DNA from: Melieria omissa
Lineage: Eukaryota > Arthropoda > Insecta > Diptera > Ulidiidae
Direction of reading: 5' to 3'
NCBI GenBank assembly: GCA_963971225.1
Contig: OZ020267.1
Span: 89,889,648-89,953,647, forward strand
DNA: 64,000 bases
Shown here: in pieces, positions 10,068 through 20,099 of the stretch
Numbering within the stretch: position 1 is the stretch's first letter
Layout of the letters: each line of letters opens with the position of its first letter
Translations under genes and position numbers: made by a program
Notes under the pieces: generated by a model
What the model was told of the DNA's origin: nothing
The model's database searches: none
Seen by the model: only the letters and a program-made list of their open reading frames with translations

Positions 10068-13000
10068 TTAGACTTGTTCGTCCCGAACAAGTGCCGAGGC
10101 TCCGCTGTGATGAGGCGCCAGACGCTCCAAATGGACTACCTTCAGCTTAGCGCCTCTATTGCTGCAACGTTGAATCCGGTATACCACGTCGTTAATCCTA
10201 GTCACGACTTCGTACGGTCCTTCCCATGACGCTTGCAGCTTCGGAGACAAACCTTTCCTCCGCTGCGGGTTGTAGAGCATTACCAAATCGCCTTCTTGGA
10301 ACCCTGCTGAGTTGGCCCGTAGATCGTATCTGGCTTTCGCCTTATCGCTGACCAGTTTGGTGCGGCCCCTTATAAACCGGTGAATTTCCTCCAGTTCCGC
10401 CCGCTTATTGACCACGTAGTCCGTCTTAGCGCCTCCCGTTGTGCCGACTACCCCGAACTTCAAGTCAGCGGGTAACCGCAACTCTGTGCCGAACACTGCT
10501 CGGGCTGGAGTGAGTGATGTCGTGTCGTGCGGGGCTGACCTATACGCCATCAGGAACAGGGGGATATGCGTGTCCCAATCCTTTTGATTCCTGCCTACCA
10601 CTTTCCGCAGGTATTCCTCCAGTGTCCGGTTAAAGCGTTCCACCATGCCGTCGGACTGTGGGTGCAAAGGAGTAGTACGCGTTTTCTTTCTCCCCAGCAG
10701 CTCACACACTTCCTTGAATACCGCAGATTCGAAATTCCGGCCTTGATCTGAGTGCAACTCCAACGGAACTCCGAACCGGGCTACCCAGTTGTTTACCAGC
10801 TTTTCCGAGATCGTAGTGGCCTCCTGGTTAGGAATAGGGTACACTTCGGGCCATTTGCTGAAGTAATCCATTACAACCAGCACATATTTGTTGCCTTGAG
10901 TGCTAGTTGGGAATGGGCCGGCGACGTCCATAGGAATCCGCTCGAAGGGCACTCCCACGTTGTACTGCTGCATGCGGCCTCGAGATTTTCTTGTCGGCCC
11001 TTTCGCGGCTGAACATCGGTCGCAGCTCTTAATCCAATCGGCTACAGACTCCTGACATCCTGCCCAGTAGAATCGTCTTTTTATTTTGGCGATGGTTTTG
11101 GTGATACCCAGGTGCCCTCCACTGGAGTCTTTATGGTATGCCTCGATGACCTCGTTGATTCTGCATTTCGGCACTACCATTAGGGAGTTGCTGGTCCGAC
11201 CGTCCGCGCTCTCCCATTCGCGGTACAGGCATCCTTCCTTCAGCCGCAGACTTTTCCACTGTGCCCAGTAAGCCTTAGCGATTGGGCTTTCACCGGCCAT
11301 CTCCTGCCAGTCTGGACGTGTGCCTTGCTCCTTGCCTTCGACGATTTTCGCAAGATCCGCATCCTCACGCTGGTCTTTTTGTAGCCTCCACGCAGACCAC
11401 TCTTCCTCTGGCATGACGCTTACCAACCGGACGTCCACTATCTGCTCTTTGCTTTCGGCTCGCGAGCATTGCCTGCATTCGACTTTGCACGGACGGCGGG
11501 ACAAGGCATCGGCATTTCCATGGCTACTGCCCTTGCGATGCTCTATCGTGTAGTCGTAGCTCTGCAGTCGCTCGATCCACCGCGGCAATTGCCCTTCAGA
11601 ATCTTTAAAGTTCAGGAGCCATCTCAATGCCGCATGATCTGTGCGCAGGCAAAACCTTTGTCCATACAGATATTTGTTCAAGTGTTTTACGCAGTCCAAT
11701 ACCGCCAGCAGTTCTCTCCGTGTCACACAGTAATTGCGTTCCGGTTTCGATAGAACTCTACTGTAGTGCGCTATCACTTGTTCCTGGCCGTCTATTATCT
11801 GTGATAGCACACCGCCAATACTATTCCCGCTTGCATCTGTATCCAGCACAAACATCTCCCCAGGCACGGGGAAGGCCAGAATTGGAGCACTGTACAGTTT
11901 TTCTTTCAGACGTGCAAAAGCCTGTTCCTGCTCCTCATTCCACTCGAAAGCTTGGCTCTTTTTCGTCAGTTTGTGCAGGCTGCTGGCTATGTTCGCGAAT
12001 CCCGGAACAAATCGGCGGTAGTATGTGCACAGGCCCAGGAACTGCGGAGTTCGTGTAGATTGCGTGGCCGGGGCCACTCCTTCACCGCCGTGATTTTGCC
12101 TTCATCCGTATGTACTCCGCGGGCGGAAACCGTATGACCCAGATACTTGAACTCCTTTTGGAACAGCGAGCACTTCTTTGGGTTGAGTTTAAGCCCGGCT
12201 TTTTGTATCCGCTCAAATACCTCCTTCAGCTTTCCCAGGTGGTCGTCGAAGCTTTTTCCCATTACGATTATGTCGTCGAGGTACACCAGACACGTCCGCC
12301 AATGCAAGCTCTACCTGCCAATAGCCGCTGCGTAAGTCGAGCGTGGAGAACCACTGCGTGCCTGACATTGTGTCCAGGGTATCATCGATCCGAGATAGTG
12401 GATAACTGTCCTTCTTGGTCACATCATTGAGCTTCCGATAGTCCACACAAAACCGGGTACTGCCATCTTTTTTCTTGACTAGCACGACCGGCGAGCACCA
12501 GGGGCCCGAAGAAGGCTCTATGACCTTGTCTTTCCGCATGTTCTCGATCAAATTTGTGACCTCCTCCCTCTTGGCCAGAGGAACTCGTCTTGGCGGTTGG
12601 CGAATCGGTTTTGCACTTCCGGTGTCGATGTTGTGCTTCACTATGGCTGTTCTTCCGCCTGCTTCCGCCGCAAATATTGACCCATAGTGTTGCAGGAGTG
12701 ACCTCGCCTTCTGTTTCTGCTTGGCCGTCAACTCGCTGCTCCACTGGTTCTCCTGCGGTAGGACGTCCATGTTTAAACTGCTCTTTTCATCACCCCCAGG
12801 TGGGCTATTCTCGCAATTGACCACTGCTACAGCTTCCTTACACTCGCCAATTACCTCATCTTTCCCGACATATCTGGGTGCATTCAGGGGGTTCAGTATT
12901 CTGACTGGTATTCTGCCATTCTTAGGTTCCACTAATGTACGTTCGATGATGATGTTGTCGTGTCCTTGTTTCGGTGCTTCTACTACCCACAGCCGACGCG

Positions 13001-13442
13001 TCCCATCGTCCTCGTCCACCTTTGCCCACACAATCGCATCAGAATTCGCTGGTATTCTCCTCTGTTGACACGATACAACCTTCCTTACCGCCACGCTTCG
13101 CTCATAGCCGGTGTGCAGCGGGAATTCAACGTTGGCATATCTCAGCACATTTTTCTTCAGGTCCAGCGTAAAACCGTGCCTAATCATGAAATCCACGCCG
13201 ATAATCACGTCGTCCATTATATCCGCGACGATGAACTCATGTTCCAGGCTGCTGGTGCCGATAGCAATTGTTTTTGTAACTTTCCCTCTCTTTCCCTCGC
13301 GCTCGCCAGTCGCAGTCAGTAGCTGTATGCCATGCAGCGGCTCCCAGTTCTTCAGCAGCTTCCTTTTTATGATCGAATATGACGCTCCAGTATCCAGTGT
13401 CAACACGAACAACTTTCCATCTATCCTTCCTTCAATTGTCAA
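10068..13442 (-). pseudogene. pol: Gypsy A copy 1 Pol (protease, RT, RNase H, integrase), broken
   Basis: Frame 12213-13442 carries the protease motif TLDTGASYS near its start and the RT N-terminal half up to LDLRSGYWQVELA. A frame around 11987-12307 carries the catalytic YLDD. Frame 10068-12077 (669 codons) carries the RT connection, RNase H (TDASGNS, RRELLAVLDC, TDHAALRWLL) and integrase with H-x7-H and C-x2-C, and D (PMDVAGPFP), D (LHSDQGRNF), E (MVERFNRTLEEY). It ends in a GPYEVV/VVYRIQR C-terminal domain. Compared with copy 3, about 130 bp are missing at 12305 between a repeated GCA, and one base is missing near 12041. RT is therefore dead while the integrase frame is open. Confidence 0.92.
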
Positions 13443-13531
13443 GCTGCTGGGCTGTCGTTTCAGCTGTGAGACAGGGATGGTGGGGCAGCAGATTGTGGGG
13501 ATCAGCTCACGCCCCTTTGGGCTGACCCGTT

Positions 13532-14892
13532 TTAGTTTAACGACTCGCCGTCCTCAGCCCTGCTATTGTTGGCTGGGCCTCGATTGTCAGTATTCCTCGC
13601 TTCAGGCGATTGCGATCGGGAACGGGAACGCCTCTTCCGTTGGCGGCAGTCTCGTGATATGTGGCCCTGCTTGCCACATACCCAGCAGACAACTTTAGAG
13701 GAGACCACTCGTGGCCTGCCCGGTATCTCAGAGCTTATGGCCTGGATCGGAATGTCGTTGTCCGCCTGAATCTGGCGTATCCTTGCAGGTGCATACCGAG
13801 TGCTCCCAATCCATGCCGCTTCATATGTCATCGCGCTGGTCACCGTCTCCTTAAATGTCGGCTTGCCCATCATCAACGCACTGCGACGTGTTTCTGGATC
13901 ATGAATCACTCAATCACTCAATCTTCATCCACTCGAGATCATCAGCACCAAATTTTGGGTAGCACAACTGTACGAGCCGCTCAATGTCTGCTGCATATGT
14001 CTGCAGCGCCTCGTTGGCTCTTTGCTTGCGGTTCTTCAGCTCACAGTAGTATAGCGCATGGTTGTGCTCGTTGCTATACTTCGCTGCCAACGCTCTCATG
14101 ATGGCACCGTAATCACTTCTTAAACATTCTGGAACTGATCACCTCGGCCGCAGGATCTTTCAGCGCCAGTGCCAACCTCCGACCTTTCCTGATATCTGTC
14201 CACTGATTTTCCATTGCAGCCAAGTGGAATTGCAATTTAAATGTATCGAACGGCGCAGCACCATGATAAGTAGGCTCTTCTCTTCTGCCAGCAAAACCGT
14301 CCTGAACCGGTGGCAAACATTCTCGTGGCTGTACCTCTCGAAGTCGTTCGTCTATCTTTCTGTGCATCGAATCTTCCAGACTGTCAACTCGTTTGTTCAA
14401 GGACTCATCCCGGTTGTCAACTCGTTTGTCCCAATTGTCCATGAGCGTCTCAAGATGCTCAACTTTCCCGTTCAGCCTATTGGAAATTTCCTCTACCTTC
14501 TGCTCTATGCGCGCAGAATTTTTCTCGACTTTTGCCGAAATTTCGAGATTCGTAGTTTCCAGCTTCGCTGCCATTTCTCGATTCGCTGTTTCCATTTGCG
14601 CCGACATGCCTTTGAGTGCAGCCATTAGTTGGCTCATGTACAACGCTTGTATTGGTGCAGCCGCTGCAGCTGTACTCTGTAGCGAAGCAGCACCAGCAGG
14701 CGACTCCTCCACCTTGGCCGACGCCTATAGTTCTTGCGCTCCGAACTCGTGCACAGTCCAATCGACGCCTCGTGCCTCACATGCTTCCCGCAAGCGCAAC
14801 TGCAACTCCACCTTTCCGCCAGCAGTCGGCAAATTCCAGGCAGCCAGCTCCTTCTTCAGCTGGTCTACCTTCAGCAGCTGGAGTTTAACCAT
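13532..14892 (-). pseudogene. gag: Gypsy A copy 1 Gag with SAP-like motif, coiled coil and CCHC knuckle
   Basis: Starts at ATG 14892. The first 45 residues fit a SAP motif (LKVDQLKKELAAWNLPTAGG), a helix-extended-helix DNA-binding fold in other proteins. An in-frame TAG at about 14726-14728, where sister copies read Gln, stops it early. The downstream frame 14113-14712 has heptad-like MAAKLET/EISAKVE coiled coil; 13914-14099 is capsid-like. Frame 13532-13909 ends with the zinc knuckle CWVCGKQGHISRDC and an Arg/Ser-rich tail. Frameshifts lie near 14105 and 13910. Confidence 0.85.
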
Positions 14893-14935
14893 GTGCGTGC
14901 TTTTATAATTTTATTTTATTTTCAATTTTCCACAA

Positions 14936-14952
14936 TCCCACTTCTGACACCA
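14936..14952 (-). promoter_or_regulatory. Primer binding site, tRNA-Leu type
   Basis: Minus strand TGGTGTCAGAAGTGGGA lies 2 bases inside the 5' LTR. It fits the 3' end of a tRNA-Leu as I remember the family. The same site is present in the other Gypsy A and B copies. Confidence 0.65.
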
Positions 14953-14954
14953 AA

Positions 14955-15358
14955 TGTTACGTATACTAAGTCTAGTGGGCTGTTACGATAGCTCTGGATT
15001 GTGTAATTTGAAAATAAAACACCGTCAGTTTCCTAAACGCAGACAATAAAATAAACCAACAGTCACTTTATTATTCACAGTTTACACTTTACTGTTCGTA
15101 CACTTAAGTATTTGCTTAATTACTCCGAGTGGCAACTTCACTTGTCAAAACCAGACTGACTCGCTGCGCCGCACCCGGCTGCCTTTTATACCTGTGTGGC
15201 CATCGCGGAGTGGACTAAAGGTTTGCCTGATGATCGCGACCATCGTTGCCAGATTGGACTAAAACTTATTATCGCGGCCGTCGTTGCCACATTGAATTAT
15301 AGCACGGCGCGAAGCGGCAGGGTTGCTTTGCACAGCGACAGACTGTCTTATCGTTACA
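14955..15358 (-). repeat. 5' LTR of Gypsy A copy 1
   Basis: 404 bp, same termini as the 3' LTR, lacking 22 bp near 15205. Minus strand holds a TATA box (GGTATAAAAGGCAG, about 15179-15192), the likely promoter. Confidence 0.92.
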
Positions 15359-15362
15359 GTAC

Positions 15363-15832
15363 ATTAATTGTATTTTATTGCATTTGTAAATTTATTGTAT
15401 TTCATTGTATTTGTACATTAATTTTATTTTACGTTCTTCTATGCACTTTAACCTGTGCCGTGTTTCTTCCCATTGTTTTTTGTATTATTCACTATATTTT
15501 TTTCTTTTTTGCTGCAAATTTCAGCAGCAGGCACAACCTCGCGTGGTAAAATTTCGTCCCGTCCAAGCGCATTGACTTCGCCATACGATATTCTAAAAAA
15601 CTTAACGTTACTAAAATATAAAGGCAAAAATTATTCATATTTTTAGAAATTGTTTCCATTTTAATTGCACCTGCCGCCAAAACAATTGTCAAACTGTCAA
15701 CTATTTGTGGTGCACTGCTTTCGAAGTGATAAGAGTGCTACCACATAAATTTTTTTTGACATTTTCACTTATAATGTTCAATGCAGCCCTAACATAAATT
15801 TTACAACATAAAGCTCTAATTTACTTGGAGTA
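15363..15832 (+). other. hAT interior, no clear gene; possible captured exon
   Basis: Remainder of the hAT at 9537-16309. A pyrimidine-rich run ending TGCAAATTTCAG at about 15524 looks like a splice acceptor. It is followed by an open stretch of about 40 codons to a stop at 15644-15646. I do not recognise the peptide. It may be a captured exon fragment or chance. Confidence 0.3.
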
Positions 15833-15841
15833 ATAGGTTGG

Positions 15842-16170
15842 CCGCCGTGGCTCAGTTGGTTAGTGCGCGGTCCAGCGAGTCGCATGCAGAGCGACGCAAG
15901 TTCGAATACCGCATGTAGTAACACCCAAAAATAATAACGGGAAACTCGTTTCCTCTTTCGGTGGCTTTCCTCTCAGCTGGAAATGGCATACCTCTGAGAG
16001 TAAAAATTGCCTATGAAAAAGCTCCCAACCTGCCGTTCGGAACCGGCATAAAACTATAGGTCCCTTCCACCCGCGTACAAATTCACACGCACAACACGGG
16101 TGGCTGCGGGAAGCTAGGCCTTAGTCTCGCGTAAGTGGGCTGTCGTGCCAATCAATTATTATTATTATTC
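15842..16170 (+). mobile_element. tRNA-derived SINE, copy 1
   Basis: Starts CCGCCGTGGCTCAGTTGG with a tRNA-like A box and, about 50 bases on, a B box (GTTCGAATACC), the internal RNA polymerase III promoter. A tRNA-unrelated body follows (GAAATGGCATACCTCTGAGAG) and the tail is an ATT repeat. It is flanked by the 9-bp direct repeat ATAGGTTGG (15833-15841, 16171-16179), as for LINE-driven insertion. A second, diverged copy is at 60274. Confidence 0.88.
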
Positions 16171-16317
16171 ATAGGTTGGTTAGTAAAAAAATTTATATTC
16201 CACAAAAATGTGGTCGATTTTAAGCCCTCCGTGGTAGATGTGGTAGAAACTTGATTTTAAAAATAAATGTGGTAGATCTACTACATATGTGGTAGAAGTA
16301 AGCACACTGCTTATGTC

Positions 16318-16889
16318 TTGTCTGTTTGTCAGTTCAACCACTTATTCTAGTTCCTGTTATACCTGTCCGTTAGTTGTCCGTCCGGCTTTGATATTTTAAC
16401 AATATTTGGTATTTTAGCAATATTTTTTAAGTTCAAATATTAGAGCTACAAAATTTAAGCCTTAATTTTTTGCAGTGGTTTTCACGCATACATTGCCAAA
16501 ATGCGTGGTTGTGTTAGTGCCCATCACTGCTTTAGAGCAATGAGCACGAAGAAGATCAAGAGGAAACGGCCAAATACAAAAAGTAATCAGAAAATCCTGG
16601 AAAAATGTTATTCCGTTCAATTTCTATCGCCATTTTTATTCATTGTTTTATAGTTTAATTTTATTTTGACCTCTAAAAATCATCAATTAATATTTTGCAC
16701 CTAAGTTGTACAACATTCTGCGATTCTTACGATTTGTTACGTATTAGCAAAGAATATGAAGTACCGAATATTTATAAACTTCGGAACCGTACCAAATGTC
16801 ATGTTTACTTCTTCTGTCATATGTCAACAATATTCAGTTCACAATTTGTCAAGTTTCATCCAACAACGCATTGTTTGACGCTCCGGAAA
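16318..16889. other. Spacer without recognisable gene
   Basis: The first part continues the CTTGTCTGTTT repeat split by the hAT. The rest is AT-rich with no motif I can place; a short frame starting at ATG 16501 is unassigned. Confidence 0.45.
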
Positions 16890-17386
16890 ATGTCGGATTA
16901 CGTGCCTACAAATTACGATTTGCGGACACAGTTAATTTTGTGTTACCATTTGAAGAAAAAAACCTTCTAAAACCTGGTGAAACGGTTAACGGTGAACGTT
17001 ACCAACAACATTTGGCCGATTTGAACCGTGCTATACGCCAAAAACGCCCAGAATATGAAGCCAGGCAACACAAAGTGATTTTCCTCGATGACAACGCACC
17101 ACCACACCGCACTAGAGCCACCAAAGAACTGGTTGCATCGTACAACTGGGAAGCTCTTGCTCATGCGGCTTACTCACCAGACTTGGCGCCTTCGGATTAT
17201 CACATGTTCGCATCGATGGGCCACGCATTAACGGAACAGCGCTTCAATTCTCACGCAGAAGCCAAAAAATGGATCGATGATTGGTTTCAGGCAAAAGACG
17301 AAACATTTTTTTGGCGAGGCATCCATAAATTGCCTGAGAGATGGGAAAAATGTGTAGCTAGCGATGGCCATTACTTTGAAGAATAA
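16890..17386 (+). pseudogene. mariner transposase, internally deleted
   Basis: Begins MSDYVPTNYDLRTQLILCYH, the typical N-terminus of one mariner group. After about 25 residues it jumps, out of frame, to the C-terminal third. That part keeps IFLDDNAPPHRTRATKEL and AAYSPDLAPSDYHMF; the two catalytic aspartates are 34 residues apart, the D34D spacing of mariner. It ends with TAA at 17384-17386. The helix-turn-helix region and first catalytic aspartate are missing. I could not define terminal inverted repeats. Confidence 0.85.
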
Positions 17387-17449
17387 AATTGTAATCATTT
17401 CCTCACAATAAACGTGTTTTTTCAAAAATAATTACCGGTTTCATAGGCG

Positions 17450-18283
17450 CGATGATGCGAGCGGGAAGAGCGAAGCGTAAACATTTGAAAATGTTAAGTT
17501 CATAACATTTTCTGTTCGATCTTCGTAGGACAACAGCAAAAAGCAATGCTATTGTTCGCAACGGCTTCACTCGTGTACAATAAAATGGTGGTTGTTGCAG
17601 CGTAGTGTTCGCTCAGTCATTATTTGCGCAAGCAAAGCAAGCGCAAGCAAAGAGCAAACAACGAACCAAAGCATCGTCATCATCGTTTCAACGAAAATGA
17701 CTTGGGATTCGCTAATGTTTTTGTTGTTGTCGATTATTATGTGTATGCTTTTTGGGGTGCCGATTGGTTTTGCTGAACAAATTGCTTTCATATTACTATC
17801 AATCGAATCTTTGTGGTGTATGGCTTTTTGATGGCCAACGCTTTGATTGATTTTAAAATTTGGTGGTTGATTCCAATTTAAAATGTTTACAAATATTTTT
17901 ACGTGGCGAGTTCGAAATAAAATTATTTGTTTATATCTTCACATGGTTGATTAAAAAAATTAACTGATGGGAATATTGACTTCAAAATTCGTAAAAACAC
18001 TTGAAATCAAAAATAATTAGATACGTGTTTTAAGTTTTTTCTTTTAAATCGAAATCTAACGGACAAACCAAGGGTTAAAAGATTGTATGGAAAAACCTAA
18101 ATAGGTCTATTGACTTTCAATATGTCGAAAGCACTACTAAAGCACTAAATAAAGAAATAAATAATAAGATAAGTATTTTGTCATAAGAAAAATGTTATTA
18201 CAGCATGCCTACGTTTAAAAATATTATAAATATTCTACACCTGAATGGTTCCATGGCGAATGATGTGACCATAAATTTACAAT
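17450..18283 (+). repeat. Left arm of a long imperfect inverted repeat
   Basis: From GATGCGAGCGGGAAGAG to ACCATAAATTTACAATA this arm is the reverse complement of 26120-26765 with good identity, except about 200 bp missing from the right arm. The part 17950-18110 is one unit of the 130-150 bp repeat found in the 3' halves of the Helitrons between the arms. No confident gene: a 79-residue hydrophobic frame at 17592-17831 is not kept in the other arm. Confidence 0.8.
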
Positions 18284-18355
18284 ACAGTTGAACCTCGGTT
18301 ATCCGGGTTGCGCGGGACCGGGCTCATCACGGATAATCGAAAATACCGGTTAAAA
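18284..18355 (+). mobile_element. Possible pogo/Tigger-like terminal sequence
   Basis: CAGTTGAACCTCGGTTATCC, preceded by TA, resembles terminal repeats of pogo/Tigger-type elements, which insert at TA. It sits exactly where the inverted-repeat arm stops. I found no matching right end, so this may be a truncated MITE. Confidence 0.4.
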
Positions 18356-18389
18356 GAGGTATATGTGTGATAAGAAACCAAAGACCTAA

Positions 18390-19265
18390 AATAATTATTA
18401 TCCATATTTTTGGGAATAAAAAAATTGTCCTAATTTAAGGAATTTATAAAAATATTGTTTTATAATAGTTATTCCCAATAAGAAATTTTTTACATCGCCT
18501 ATAACTATTATTATGTAATTAATATTTTTGAGTTGCATAATAACTCTTATAAGTAATAAGTATATTTTTCGTTGTCGATACTTATTATTTTGGGATTTTT
18601 GTTTTTTACATTGCTTCATAACTTTTGCTTATGACTTTTTTTATTTACGTTACCGATAACTATTATTTTGAGAGTTTTTATTTTTACGTTGCTTCATAAC
18701 TTTTATTTATGATTTTTTTTTCATTTACGTTGCCGATAACTATTATTTTGAAAACAAAATTTTTTACGTTGAATTACTGCATTTTGGATATTAATTAATT
18801 TTTAATTATTTTAAATCGACCAACGCAAATTATCTGCAGAAACCTAATTTCCACTACCAAATAAACAATTAAAAATCAATTCATACTCAAAATGTGGTAA
18901 GGCAACGTAAATAAAAAATGTCTTTCATAAAAGTTATGAGGCAACGTAAAATATATTTTCTTTCAAATATAGTTATCGGCAACGTAAATGAAACAAAATC
19001 ATAAATAAAAGTTATGAAGCAACGTAAAAAAAATTATCTCAAAATAATAGTTATCGGTAACGTAAATAAAAAAGTCATAAATAAAAGTTATGAGGCAACG
19101 TTAATAAAAAACATCCCAAAATAATAATTATCGAGAATGAAACAAATATTTATTTCTCATAACAGTTATTATGCAACGTAAAAATTAATTGTCGCAAATA
19201 ATAATTATAATCAACAAATAAAATTTATGTTGCATTGTAATAGTTACATTGCAGTTAATATCTTA
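18390..19265. repeat. Foldback (hairpin) element with tandem subrepeats
   Basis: 18390-18790 and 18885-19265 are imperfect reverse complements around a spacer of about 95 bp. Each arm is itself built of roughly 60-80 bp subrepeats containing ATAACTATTATTTTG and CGTTGCTTCATAACTTTTAT or their complements. Long inverted arms made of short tandem repeats are the layout of Foldback/Galileo-like elements. No coding frame. Confidence 0.7.
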
Positions 19266-19281
19266 AAAAACTTATAATATA

Positions 19282-19891
19282 GGGTGTTTTTTTAGAGGCA
19301 TAGAACTTCGAATTGAAATAAAACACAAGAAAATCGTTTTAATGTCCATCAATTTGGCTTTATTGGAAGGATAATTTTATGCCATAAATGTTTAAATATG
19401 ATTTCGGGCATGTGGCCACCGCGGCTGGCTCGAATAAAGCCGATTCTACAGGTCCAATTTTCAGTTGATGGACAAAGCTCCAATTGCTGTGCACGGTGGC
19501 GAATCGATTCATTCGGGTCCTCTTCAACATTTTGCTCTACAGCGGCAATTGTTTCTTCGGTGCGCACTGTTCGACGTCTCTGCGGATGCGTATTATCACA
19601 TAGAGTAAACGTAGTGCGAAAACGACCCATGGTTAACCGATGGATGGACCGATTTTGCTCTGATGGACGATTATGTCGACCATAAAATGGACGGAGCTTG
19701 CGGTAAACTTCGCGAACTGAACCATTATTTTCGAAATAAATTTGCACGATTTGCAAGCGTTGTTCTTTTGTCAACCTGTTCATGATGAAATGGCAAACCA
19801 AACTGAACATAAATGACATTAGAGTTGCCAGATTTGTCCACAAAATGCCAGTTTTATCTCTATTCGAAAAACAAACCTCTAAAAAAACACC
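19282..19891 (-). mobile_element. Tc1/mariner-group element, internally deleted (610 bp)
   Basis: Terminal inverted repeat GGGTGTTTTTTTAGAGG at 19282 and its complement ending at 19891, each next to TA (19280-19281, 19892-19893), the target duplication of this superfamily. It contains the transposase remnant at 19349-19783. Confidence 0.85.
19349..19783 (-). pseudogene. Tc1/mariner-type transposase N-terminal remnant
   Basis: From MNRLTKEQRLQIVQIYFENN a helix-turn-helix DNA-binding region follows, including SVREVYRKLR and, later, TVRTEETIAAVEQ. The frame then passes to PSTENWTCRIGFIRASR without any of the catalytic DDE/D motifs and ends at 19349. The catalytic core is deleted. The longer open frame reaches 19843, but the Met at 19783 fits the family start. 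Confidence 0.75.
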
Positions 19892-20099
19892 CTATAGTTA
19901 TGTCCCTGGAAAAAACAAACACAAGTACATGTGCTTCACGGGTAATAGAGGGAAATCAAGGTTAATCTTATATATAAAAAAAACGTAACCTTCTGTAACG
20001 TGCCAGTGTTTGCGAAAACGGTTCATTCTTTCGGGAAAATTTTTTTTGTGTGTGATAGACGATGTCAATGCGATGGTTTATAGCGATATTACATGTTTG

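Larger units (their letters stand above)
9631..15358 (-). mobile_element. Ty3/Gypsy LTR retrotransposon, subfamily A copy 1
   Basis: Minus-strand element bounded by LTRs 9631-10056 and 14955-15358 and by the 4-bp target duplication GTAC (9627-9630, 15359-15362). Order on the minus strand is 5' LTR, tRNA-Leu-type primer site, gag, protease, RT, RNase H, integrase, 3' LTR. The LTRs differ mainly by one 22-bp deletion and a handful of substitutions, suggesting fairly recent insertion. Gag has an internal stop and RT has a deletion of about 130 bp, so the copy is defective. Confidence 0.95.
9537..16309. mobile_element. hAT element split by a Gypsy element and a SINE
   Basis: Left end CAGTGTGCTTACTT (9537), right end AAGTAAGCACACTG (ending 16309), flanked by exact 8-bp duplications CTTATGTC at 9529-9536 and 16310-16317. 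Without the Gypsy insert (9631-15358 plus one GTAC) and the SINE, about 0.7 kb remains. TGTGGTAGA-like motifs recur near both ends (9560-9620, 16200-16300) and are candidate subterminal transposase sites. No clear transposase is visible in the remaining 15363-15832. Confidence 0.9.

Noticed and set aside
15842..15915. A tRNA gene
   Set aside because: The A and B boxes belong to a SINE head: no proper acceptor stem or anticodon arm, and it continues into the SINE body with a target duplication.
17592..17831. 79-codon hydrophobic small protein
   Set aside because: It lies in the inverted-repeat arm, and the matching arm at 26400-26700 does not keep the frame.
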